From Acidimicrobiales bacterium (GTDB lineage Bacteria; Actinomycetota; Acidimicrobiia; Acidimicrobiales; SZUA-35): a stretch of DNA of 64,000 nucleotides. The notes under the pieces are model-generated. The model was not told the DNA's origin and searched no databases. It saw only the letters and a list, made by a program, of their open reading frames with translations. Each line of letters opens with the position of its first letter. The first letter of the stretch is position 1. A program made the translations under genes and the position numbers. The stretch covers positions 1-64,000 of the forward strand of contig JANQPB010000027.1 in the NCBI GenBank assembly GCA_028285495.1, given 5' to 3'. Below, one piece after another: positions 7,745 through 15,058 of this stretch.

Positions 7745-8326
7745 TCAGCGCCAGAGGTGCTCCGGCGCGGCTGCGATCGCAGCGACGATCGCCTCGACGT
7801 CGGCCTCGGCCGCCCCAACCCGTCCGATGCGGTCGGCCAGCTCGCCGTCACCGGCCGCAGCGAGCAGGCTCGCCAGGTCCCCACCGGGGAGGGCGACCGA
7901 CATCGTGCCCCGGGCCCGGTCCCGATGGATCCACAGGTCGATGCAGCCATCGGGCGGACGGGGCGCCTCGTAGAGGAACGTCTCGTTGCGCTCGCGCCGG
8001 GCCCGACAGGGGCCCGAGGCGCCGTTGTAGGCGAAGCCCCGCGCCGCGAGCGGCGGATCGAGCCGAGTCCGCAGCTGCCGCTCGAACTCGGCGTCGACCG
8101 GGAGCGTGACCCGCTCGTCGTGCTCCTGGACCACGGCGATGGCGACCCAGGTCGCCACTGCCGCAGGCACGCCGATCACCGGGGGGATCCCGATCGCCGC
8201 CAGCGCCACGGCCGAGGCGACGCCGGCGACGCCGACCGCGAGCACCCGGTAGACGGACGGCACCAGGTCCTCCCACAAGAAGAACCACCGGTGGATCGGG
8301 CGGAGCCAGATCGGGGCGGAGGTCAC
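7745..8326 (-). CDS. hypothetical membrane protein
   Basis: A 193-residue protein I cannot assign to a family. Two hydrophobic helices lie at about residues 25-70 (VYRVLAVGVAGVASAVALAA and VIGVPAAVATWVAIAVV), followed by a soluble domain of about 120 residues with several charged segments. The GTG start overlaps the stop of the HIT gene upstream by four bases (GTGA), so it is co-translated with it. It is convergent with the EAL gene across the tandem repeats. Confidence 0.65.
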   Translation of the reverse strand: MTSAPIWLRPIHRWFFLWEDLVPSVYRVLAVGVAGVASAVALAAIGIPPVIGVPAAVATWVAIAVVQEHDERVTLPVDAEFERQLRTRLDPPLAARGFAYNGASGPCRARRERNETFLYEAPRPPDGCIDLWIHRDRARGTMSVALPGGDLASLLAAAGDGELADRIGRVGAAEADVEAIVAAIAAAPEHLWR

Positions 8327-8784
8327 CGTCGGTCGACGGCGAGGGCTACGCGGAGATCAGCGGCGAGCTCGTCCATCCGCTCACGACCGACCGGTTCGCC
8401 GACCCCGTCGCCGATCAGGCGGAACACGTTCGGGCCGATGGCGCCGACCGGGTGGTCGGCGGCCCGGGGGATCAGGTGGACGTGCACGTGACGATGGTCC
8501 GGGTGCTCGGCGAACTGGGCGAGGTAGGTCTTGGCACAACCGGTCACCTCGTGGAGGGCGAGGGACACCCGCCGTATCAGCGGCCCGAGCTCGTCGGCCT
8601 CGGCGTCGGTGAGCTCGGCGAGCGCGGTCAGGTGACGGCGGGCGACGAGCACGAGCCAGCCCTCGAGCGCCGAGTTGTAGGAGTGCACGACGTCCCACCC
8701 CGGCGTTCGCATGATCGAGTCCCACGGCGGCGCCGTGCCCTCGTCCCGCCGCTCGACGAGGGCGCAGGTCTTGCAGTCGGTCAT
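8323..8784 (-). CDS. HIT-family protein (histidine-triad nucleotide hydrolase)
   Basis: This 153-residue protein has the histidine triad HVHVHLIPR near residue 115, the catalytic signature of HIT nucleotide-binding hydrolases. The N-terminal CKTCALVERR with paired cysteines resembles the start of HIT proteins that bind zinc. Substrates are probably purine nucleoside phosphoramidates or dinucleoside polyphosphates, as in the family; nothing narrows it. CAGACT lies 6 bases before the ATG, a likely leaderless start. It is divergent from the aminotransferase gene with a 99-bp gap and is coupled to the membrane protein gene downstream. Confidence 0.85.
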   Translation of the reverse strand: MTDCKTCALVERRDEGTAPPWDSIMRTPGWDVVHSYNSALEGWLVLVARRHLTALAELTDAEADELGPLIRRVSLALHEVTGCAKTYLAQFAEHPDHRHVHVHLIPRAADHPVGAIGPNVFRLIGDGVGEPVGRERMDELAADLRVALAVDRR

Positions 8785-8883
8785 GCCCCGAGTCTGCCAG
8801 CGGCCGGCGCCACGGGCACGGGTGTGGTGGCGTCCCCCGACCCGGGCCGGCGCCGATGGAGCCGGCCGGTACCCTCGGACCCG

Positions 8884-10056
8884 GTGGCCACCTGGAGACT
8901 CGATCCCGACGTCGTGCACCTGAACCACGGCTCGTTCGGGGCCTGCCCGGTCGAGGTGCTCGACCTGCAGCACGAGCTGCGAACCGAGATGGAGGCCAAC
9001 CCGGTCGCCTTCATGCTGCGCCGCTACCAGCCGGCGCTCGAGGAGAACCGGGCGGCGATCGCGTCCTTCGTCGGCGCCGACCCGGCCGGGCTCGTCTTCG
9101 TGCCGAACGCGACCTACGGCGTGAACTCGGCCCTCCGATCCGTCGAGGGGCGGCTGGCCCCCGGCGACGAACTGGTGATCACCTCCCACACCTACAACGC
9201 GTGCCGGAACGCGGTGGCCGACACCGCGATGCGGACCGGGGCCCGGATGGTCGTGGCCGACGTCCCGTTCCCAATCGCCGATGCCGATCAGGTGGTGTCG
9301 GCCGTCGCCGATGTCCTGACCGACCGCACCGCATTGCTCGTCGTCGACCACGTGACGTCGCCGACCGGGCTGAGGCTCCCGATCGAGGCGATCCTCGCCG
9401 CCGTCGACCCCGCGGTGATCGTGATCGTCGACGGGGCCCACGCCCCCGGGATGATCGAGGTCGACCTGTCGACGCTCGGCGCCGCGTTCTACACCGCCAA
9501 CTGCCACAAGTGGGTGTGTGCCCCCAAGGGAGCGGCGATCCTCTGGGTGGCCGAGCCCTTCCGCTCGACCGCCGTGGCCGCCTCGATCAGCCACGGCTAC
9601 AACGACGGCTGGCCCGGCAGCGGCAGCCGGTTCCACGCCCAGTTCGACTGGACCGGCACCGACGACCCCACCGCCAGGCTCTGCGTCGGTCTGGCCATCG
9701 AGGTGCTGGGATCACACCGCCCCGACGGCTGGCCCGGGGTCCGGTCGTCGAACCGGGAGCTGGCCCTGGCCGGCCGGCGAATCGTCCTGGATGCCGTCGG
9801 CACCCCGACGCCGGCCCCGGACGCCATGATCGGCTCGATCGCCTCGGTGCCGATCCCACCGGAGCGGGAGCCGAGCGAGAGCATCTTCGATCCGCTGACG
9901 ACGGCCCTCCATGCCGAGTGGTCGATCGAGGTGCCGGTGTTCGCCTGGCCCGAGTCGCCCCGCCGGCTGCTCCGGATCTCGGCCCAGCAGTACAACACGA
10001 TCGACGACTACCACGAGCTGGCCACCGCTCTCGCCGCCGAGCTCGGCCGGACCTGA
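8884..10056 (+). CDS. class-V aminotransferase (isopenicillin-N epimerase-like)
   Basis: This 390-residue PLP enzyme of fold type I begins with LDPDVVHLNHGSFGACP, the hallmark of the isopenicillin-N-epimerase/cysteine-desulfurase-like branch. The cofactor-binding aspartate is in IVDGAHAPG, and the Schiff-base lysine is in TANCHKWVCAPKG. The C-terminal small domain ends with LLRISAQQYNTIDDY, also typical. Length is normal. GTG 8884 is chosen because the conserved fold starts 10 residues in and TACCCT lies 8 bases upstream. The substrate is not evident: relatives include epimerases, desulfurases and cyclising enzymes. No neighbouring pathway gene helps. Confidence 0.85.
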   Translation: MATWRLDPDVVHLNHGSFGACPVEVLDLQHELRTEMEANPVAFMLRRYQPALEENRAAIASFVGADPAGLVFVPNATYGVNSALRSVEGRLAPGDELVITSHTYNACRNAVADTAMRTGARMVVADVPFPIADADQVVSAVADVLTDRTALLVVDHVTSPTGLRLPIEAILAAVDPAVIVIVDGAHAPGMIEVDLSTLGAAFYTANCHKWVCAPKGAAILWVAEPFRSTAVAASISHGYNDGWPGSGSRFHAQFDWTGTDDPTARLCVGLAIEVLGSHRPDGWPGVRSSNRELALAGRRIVLDAVGTPTPAPDAMIGSIASVPIPPEREPSESIFDPLTTALHAEWSIEVPVFAWPESPRRLLRISAQQYNTIDDYHELATALAAELGRT

Positions 10057-10150
10057 TCGCCGAACACTCCCGTCGGAGTAGGAGCCGTCGACCAACGGCG
10101 CCCGTCCCTCGATGCCATCGCCGGCCGATCCGGTCAGAATGGGCCGAACC

Positions 10151-11362
10151 ATGACCGGCTCGGCCCTCTCCCCACCCGACCGGGCGACCAGGCGCCGCAT
10201 CGCCCTCGCCCTGATGGTCGCCGTCTCGTTGCTCGTCGGCGTCGCCGCCCTGGTCTTCGACGTCGAGGACGACGGCATCGATCCGACCGTCGCCGACGTC
10301 GTGCTCGTCGGCGCCGCCAGCGCCGCCCTCTCGCTGTGCTGGCGAGCGCCCGTCGCGGTGCTGGCCGCCGTGGTCGCGCTCCGGCTCGCCCTGCTGGCGA
10401 CCAGCGGCTCCGAGATCGCGCTGATCCCGGCCGTCGGGTTCGCCTTCTACGTCGTCGGCCAGGTCATCGACCGCCGCCGTGCGCTCGCACTGGCCGTGGT
10501 CAGCGTCGTCGCCTCGGTGACGCTGGTGATGACCGGGTCCGACGGCGAGTCACTCGGCGAGGAGCTGCCGTCCGAGGCTGGCGTCGCGTTGCTGCCGGCG
10601 GCGCTCGGCGACGCCGCACGCAGCCGGCGGGACCGGGTCGAGGCGCTGGTCGAGGCGGAGGCCGAGGCCCGGGTCCAGGCCGAGCGGCTGCGGATCGCCC
10701 GCGACCTGCACGACGTCGTGGCCCACTCGCTCGCGACCATCGCCGTCCAGTCCGGGGTGGCCGCCCACAACCTCGGCGACACCGACCCGGACGATCCGGT
10801 CCGCTCGGCGCTGGAACGGATCAATGCGACCGGCAAGCGATCGTTGGAGGAGCTGCGGGTGATGGTCGGGGTGCTGCGATCCACCGACGACGCGCCGCTG
10901 CGCCCGACCCCGAGCGACCCCGACGACTTCGGCGACCTCGCCGATGCCGCGTCGTCGGTCGGCATCCCGCTCACCCTGGACCAACGGGGCGGCTTCCCCG
11001 ACCACGCCAGCGAGGCCGCGATCGTCGCCGTGCATCGCATCGCCCAGGAGGCGCTGACCAACGTCGCCCGCCACGCCGGGCCGGTCCCGGTCACGATCGA
11101 CGTGCGCCACCGCGAGGACCACGTCGAGATCCGGATCGTCAACGCGACGTCGGGGCAGGGGTCGGCCGCGGACTCGACCGGTGTCGGCATCATCGGGATG
11201 CGGGAGCGGGCCGAGTCGCTCGGGGGGACGGTCGAGGCGACCACGCTGCCCGGTGGCGGCTTCGACGTGCAGGCCACGCTCCCCTATGCACCCCGTCGGC
11301 CGGACCGACCCGACCGCTCACCATCGCCGGCGCCGTCGCCACCATCGGGGCCATCGCCATGA
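10151..11362 (+). CDS. NarL-type sensor histidine kinase
   Basis: This 403-residue membrane kinase has about four or five N-terminal helices (residues 20-150) and no large extracellular domain. A HisKA_3 dimerisation domain follows with the phosphoacceptor in RIARDLHDVVAHSL. The ATPase domain has an N-box RIAQEALTNVARHA and a G-box GVGIIGMRERAESLGG. The stop overlaps the start of the response regulator by four bases. The family is the actinobacterial DesK/LiaS-like group; the stimulus is unknown but is probably sensed in or near the membrane. The C-terminus has a Pro/Ser-rich tail. Confidence 0.9.
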   Translation: MTGSALSPPDRATRRRIALALMVAVSLLVGVAALVFDVEDDGIDPTVADVVLVGAASAALSLCWRAPVAVLAAVVALRLALLATSGSEIALIPAVGFAFYVVGQVIDRRRALALAVVSVVASVTLVMTGSDGESLGEELPSEAGVALLPAALGDAARSRRDRVEALVEAEAEARVQAERLRIARDLHDVVAHSLATIAVQSGVAAHNLGDTDPDDPVRSALERINATGKRSLEELRVMVGVLRSTDDAPLRPTPSDPDDFGDLADAASSVGIPLTLDQRGGFPDHASEAAIVAVHRIAQEALTNVARHAGPVPVTIDVRHREDHVEIRIVNATSGQGSAADSTGVGIIGMRERAESLGGTVEATTLPGGGFDVQATLPYAPRRPDRPDRSPSPAPSPPSGPSP

Positions 11363-12036
11363 TCCGCGTCCTGATCGCCGACGACCACGAGCTCATCCGG
11401 TTCGGATTCGCCGAGCTGGTCGGCGCCACGGACGACATGACCGTCGTCGGGCAGGCCGCCACCGGCGGCGAGGCCGTCCTGCTGGCCAGGGCGGCGACGC
11501 CGGACGTCGTGCTGATGGACATCCGCATGCCCGACCTCGACGGCATCGAGGCCACCAGACGCATCACCTCCGACCCTCGCCTCGCCGACACCCATGTGCT
11601 CGTGCTGACGACGTTCGACCTCGACCAGTACGTGTACGGAGCGCTCGAGGCCGGCGCATCGGGCTTCCTGCTCAAGGACGTCGCCCCCGCCAAACTGCTC
11701 GAGGCGATTCGGGTGGTGGCGGCGGGCGATGCGCTCATCGCCCCGTCGATCACCCGGCGCCTGATCGCCGACTTCACCGCCAGACCCGATCCGACGACGG
11801 CGGTCGAGCTGGAGCCGCTGACCGACCGGGAACGGGACGTGCTGGCGGCGGTCGGCCGGGGCCGCTCCAACGACGAGATCGCCACCGAGCTGTTCATCAG
11901 CCCGCTCACGGCCAAGACCCACGTCAGCCGGCTCCGCAGCAAGCTCAACGCGCGGGACCGGGCCCAGCTCGTGGTGATCGCCTACCGGACCGGGTTGGTC
12001 GCACCGACCGACACCGACGACGATGCCGTTCGATGA
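11359..12036 (+). CDS. NarL/LuxR-type response regulator
   Basis: This 225-residue protein has a receiver domain with acidic pocket ADDHE near residue 8, phosphoacceptor aspartate in VVLMDIRMPDLDG, and the switch Thr/Lys in LTTFD and LKDVAP. A LuxR-type helix-turn-helix follows: LTDRERDVLAAVGRGRSNDEIA then ISPLTAKTHVSRLRSKL. It is the partner of the kinase encoded just upstream (ATGA overlap). Targets are unknown. The 217 bp to the next gene hold no further gene. Confidence 0.92.
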   Translation: MIRVLIADDHELIRFGFAELVGATDDMTVVGQAATGGEAVLLARAATPDVVLMDIRMPDLDGIEATRRITSDPRLADTHVLVLTTFDLDQYVYGALEAGASGFLLKDVAPAKLLEAIRVVAAGDALIAPSITRRLIADFTARPDPTTAVELEPLTDRERDVLAAVGRGRSNDEIATELFISPLTAKTHVSRLRSKLNARDRAQLVVIAYRTGLVAPTDTDDDAVR

Positions 12037-12240
12037 CGCCATCCGGCCGGCCGGTTCGGCGTCCCCCGGCTGGATCGGGCCGGCCGGCCTCGGCGAGCCG
12101 GTCGATCCAGGCGATCTCGTCGAGCCGGAGGTGTGATCGGTCGCATCCGGACCATCGGACGGCGACGGCTCGGTGCCCATGGAGCGGCCCGGTTCACCAC
12201 CGACGGAGGTCCGATGGCGAAGCCGACCCGGCACGGCCGT

Positions 12241-12246
12241 TATGCT
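12241..12246 (+). promoter_or_regulatory. -10 hexamer TATGCT, leaderless start
   Basis: TATGCT ends 7 bases before ATG 12254, so transcription should begin at or next to the start codon. This favours ATG 12254 over the in-frame ATG 12242, which overlaps the hexamer itself. Confidence 0.6.
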
Positions 12247-12253
12247 CCCCGTC

Positions 12254-13414
12254 ATGCACGAGCTCATCGCGGCCGCTCCGATCTCCACCGACGGAGGTGG
12301 CTCCGGCTCGCTCACCCTGCTCATCGTCTACATCACCCTGGCGATCGGCGTGTCGTTCCTCTGCTCGATCATGGAGGCGGTGCTGCTCAGCGTGTCGCCG
12401 GCCTACATCGGTGCGCTCGAGGTCAGGAAGCCGGACGCCGCCCAGCGCCTGCGGGAGCTGAAGAGCGACGTCGACCGGCCCCTCGCCGCCATCCTCACCC
12501 TGAACACGGTCGCCCACACGATCGGTGCGGCCGGTGCCGGGGCCGAGGCGGCGGCCTATTTCGGCAACGGGGCGATCGGGGTGTTCTCCGCGCTGCTGAC
12601 CCTCGCCATCCTCGTGCTGAGCGAGATCATCCCGAAGACCCTCGGGGCCGTCTACTGGCGTGGCCTCGCCCCCCTGGTCAGCCGGTTGTTGAAGCCGCTC
12701 ATCTACCTGCTGTACCCGCTCGTCCTCATGTCGCAGTGGTTCGCCAAGCTGATGACCCGAGGCGAGACCGGCGGCGACGTCAGCCGGGAGGAGCTGGCGG
12801 CGATGGCCGACATCGGCGCCGAGGAGGGCGTGTTCGGCGACGGCGAGGCCAGGCTGTTCAAGAGCCTGCTGCGGTTCGAGAGCCTCCGGGTGTCCGACGT
12901 GATGACGCCCCGGACGGTGGTCGTCGCCTTCCCGGAGACGGCGACCGTCGACGAGCTCGTCGAGGCCAAGCGCCCGTTCTCCCGCTATCCCGTGTACGCC
13001 TCCAACCGCGACGACATCACCGGCTACGTGCTGTTGAGCGCAGCGCTGGCCGAGGTGGCCGACGACAAGCACGACACCCCGCTCGGCGACCTCCGGCGGG
13101 AGTTGATGGCCGTCCCCGAGAGCCGCTCGCTGCTCGAGCTGTTCGAGGACCTGGTCGAGGGCGGTGAGCACATCACGCTCGTCGTCGACGAGTACGGCGG
13201 GACGGCCGGCATCGCCACCCTCGAGGACGTCATCGAGACGCTGATCGGCTCCGAGATCACCGACGAGACCGACACGACCGAGGACATGCAGGTCCTGGCC
13301 AGGAACCGTTGGCGGGCCCGGGCGTCGCAGCTCGGCCTGCTCGACCCGAACGAGCGCGACGCTGCGATCCGCTACGGCCTCACCGGCGGTGAGCCACCCC
13401 ACACCGAGTCCTGA
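12254..13414 (+). CDS. CNNM/CorC-type membrane protein with CBS pair (DUF21)
   Basis: This 386-residue protein has an N-terminal DUF21 membrane domain of about three or four helices (residues 15-150, including the conserved LSEIIPKTLG near residue 120), then a CBS pair (RVSDVMTPRTVVVAF and the VVDEYGGTAGIATLEDVIETLIG motif at the end). This is the HlyC/CorC (CNNM) family implicated in magnesium and cobalt transport. The usual C-terminal CorC_HlyC domain is absent: the protein ends soon after the second CBS, which is a known shorter type. The leaderless -10 at 12241 sets the start. A hairpin overlaps the stop. Confidence 0.87.
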   Translation: MHELIAAAPISTDGGGSGSLTLLIVYITLAIGVSFLCSIMEAVLLSVSPAYIGALEVRKPDAAQRLRELKSDVDRPLAAILTLNTVAHTIGAAGAGAEAAAYFGNGAIGVFSALLTLAILVLSEIIPKTLGAVYWRGLAPLVSRLLKPLIYLLYPLVLMSQWFAKLMTRGETGGDVSREELAAMADIGAEEGVFGDGEARLFKSLLRFESLRVSDVMTPRTVVVAFPETATVDELVEAKRPFSRYPVYASNRDDITGYVLLSAALAEVADDKHDTPLGDLRRELMAVPESRSLLELFEDLVEGGEHITLVVDEYGGTAGIATLEDVIETLIGSEITDETDTTEDMQVLARNRWRARASQLGLLDPNERDAAIRYGLTGGEPPHTES

Positions 13415-13434
13415 CCCGGCGGCGGCGGGGTCAG
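13411..13434 (+). terminator. hairpin at the end of the CNNM/CorC gene
   Basis: CTGACCC at 13411-13417 pairs with GGGTCAG at 13428-13434 across a 10-base loop. The stem includes the stop codon region of the gene. There is no T-run, as is common for terminators in GC-rich actinobacteria. Confidence 0.4.
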
Positions 13435-13720
13435 GGGCCCGCCGACGTTGCGGCAGCCGGCCCGCCACCCCGTTCGGCCAGTCGGGTGCGGACGCAGCTG
13501 GCTCCAGACCATCCCGGCCCGCCGGTCGAGCCCGATCTTCGTCCCGTGCTCAGCGGCCTCATGACGCTGACCGTCTCGGGCAACTCCACGGCCGCGAACC
13601 CCGGCGTCGAGGGTGACGTCGTCGGCAACTGACGGTCGGCCTCCGCCTCGTCGTTGGCGTCCAGCCCGTCAACGGAAAGAGCCGACCCTTCCGGATCGGC
13701 TCCTGCACGGACTGTTCGTT
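13435..13720. other. intergenic stretch, no confident gene
   Basis: No convincing gene is seen. A 48-codon frame from GTG 13486 to TGA 13632 (plus strand) has fairly protein-like composition, but it has no homologue I recognise and no ribosome site. The right end holds the terminator of the tRNA gene. Confidence 0.5.
13676..13702 (-). terminator. terminator of the initiator tRNA gene
   Basis: On the minus strand GAGCCGATCC (13702-13693), loop GGAA and GGGTCGGCTC (13688-13679) form a 10-bp stem with one G-T pair, followed by TTT. It begins 18 bases past the tRNA 3' end. Confidence 0.7.
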
Positions 13721-13797
<77 letters not shown>

Positions 13798-13853
13798 CTG
13801 AGGTGGCTACCCACGGTAACCGTGCGCCGGCTGGTTCCCAACCCGCCGAGCGA

Positions 13854-14417
13854 TCAGACCGTCGGATCTCGTCCGACGAGCGCGAGGTAGCGGCTGACGA
13901 TGTCGGCGTCGTCGCCGACGTCGACCGGGTCCGGCGCCACCAGCTCCCGCTTGGCCAGCGACGGGCGCATCGCGGAGATCGTGTCGAACGAGCGCTGGGC
14001 CAGCTCGGGGTCGAGGTGGGCCGGCTGACCGGTTGCGGTCGCAACGTCCCAGGCGTGGGTGAGCGGGTCCCACTGCACGACGGCGATCAGCTCGTCGACG
14101 GTCATCTCGCCGAACCAGAAACGTCCGTGCTGCTGCAGACGGCCGGGGCGGTCGAGCGCCTCGAGCACCTCGTCGCGACCACTGGCCCACAGTGCGAGCG
14201 GATCGCTCCGCTCCTCCGGCTCCATCGGCCGAGCCATCGTCCCCGTGCGGACGGTCTCGGCCAGCCCCCGCAACACCCCGACCTGGTGGGCGACGACGTC
14301 GCGAGCCGACCACCCCTCACACGGTGACGCCTCGTCCCACCGGCCCTCGTCGACTCGGCGGACGACGGCGTCCATGCCGTAGACGGCCTTGGTGAAGTAC
14401 CGCAGGTTCTCGCTCAT
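13854..14417 (-). CDS. maleylpyruvate isomerase/DinB-like (TIGR03086-type) protein
   Basis: This 187-residue protein matches the actinobacterial DinB/mycothiol-dependent maleylpyruvate isomerase N-terminal fold, a four-helix bundle. Motifs are GRWDEASPCEGWSARDVVAHQVGVLRG near residue 20, where the His of VVAHQ is a metal ligand, and the later DPLTHAWDVATATGQP with the second conserved His. Members bind a divalent metal and often use mycothiol; the specific role is unknown. TATGGT lies 8 bases upstream of the ATG. The 56-bp gap to the tRNA gene upstream of its stop contains nothing else. Confidence 0.8.
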   Translation of the reverse strand: MSENLRYFTKAVYGMDAVVRRVDEGRWDEASPCEGWSARDVVAHQVGVLRGLAETVRTGTMARPMEPEERSDPLALWASGRDEVLEALDRPGRLQQHGRFWFGEMTVDELIAVVQWDPLTHAWDVATATGQPAHLDPELAQRSFDTISAMRPSLAKRELVAPDPVDVGDDADIVSRYLALVGRDPTV

Positions 14418-14741
14418 GGCGGCCGACCATAGTGTCGCCGGCCGGTCGGGCGCCTGCCCGAGGCGGGGCCGAGATCCGAAAGGGTGCCCGCCGCTGCGGA
14501 CACCCTTTCCGCACCCCTTCGTGTCCGGTGGCCATTCTCCCCGCGGCCAACCGGTGTGTGAACTCGCCCCTGCGACGGAGTCGCCCCATCGCGCCGCAGG
14601 GTGTAGCCGTCGCAGCGCTAGGTTTCTGCGACGACCACACCCGGGGGCGGCCTCCCGTCGGGATTGTGGGAACCGACGGGAGAAGGTCCCCAAGCTTCGA
14701 ACACGGCGGAAGGGAACGAAGCGTGCGGGGACCGAGAGCGA
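14418..14741. other. intergenic stretch with three hairpin-forming inverted repeats
   Basis: No gene is supported. Perfect inverted repeats are GAAAGGGTG at 14478-14486 with CACCCTTTC at 14501-14509, CGTCGCAG at 14608-14615 with CTGCGACG at 14626-14633, and CTCCCGTCGG at 14652-14661 with CCGACGGGAG at 14673-14682. The last lies 60 bp past the small ORF on the minus strand and may be its terminator. Confidence 0.55.
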
Positions 14742-14840
14742 CTAACCGAGGAAGGTCTGGCCGGCGACGAAGACGCTCGGGAAGGCGACGCTGCCAGCGG
14801 CAGCGGCGGACGAGATGAGGACAAAGAGGCGGCGAGACAT
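14742..14840 (-). CDS. 32-residue hydrophobic peptide, unknown
   Basis: The minus strand reads ATG, Arg-Arg at residues 3-4, then an almost uninterrupted hydrophobic and Ala/Ser/Gly-rich stretch (LFVLISSAAAAGSVAFPSVF) and a TAG after residue 32. A GGGAG ribosome site lies 9 bases upstream. It looks like a membrane-inserted or secreted peptide. It lies 218 bp downstream of the SARP-AAA regulator gene on the same strand; those 218 bp hold no recognisable gene. It is an AT-richer patch than its surroundings. No homologue is recognised and the short length leaves room for chance. Confidence 0.4.
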   Translation of the reverse strand: MSRRLFVLISSAAAAGSVAFPSVFVAGQTFLG

Positions 14841-15058
14841 TATGATTTACTCCCTAGTCGAGTCTCTGGCACATCGAACCGCTGGCCCAAAGCTGCAGCT
14901 CGATGTCTAACTAGCCCCCACCTTGTCTCCCCGGTCTCTCTCGATTGACTCGATCATCTCGATCTTCGAGGACAGGCCATGGGGACAGGACGCCGATAAG
15001 CGCCCTGACCAGGGTTTTCTCGCGCTGGGACAAGGTCCAATTTCTTTGGCTGATGGCC

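Noticed and set aside
13486-13632. 48-codon plus-strand frame with protein-like composition
   Set aside because: No ribosome site, no recognisable family, and it is too short to separate from chance.
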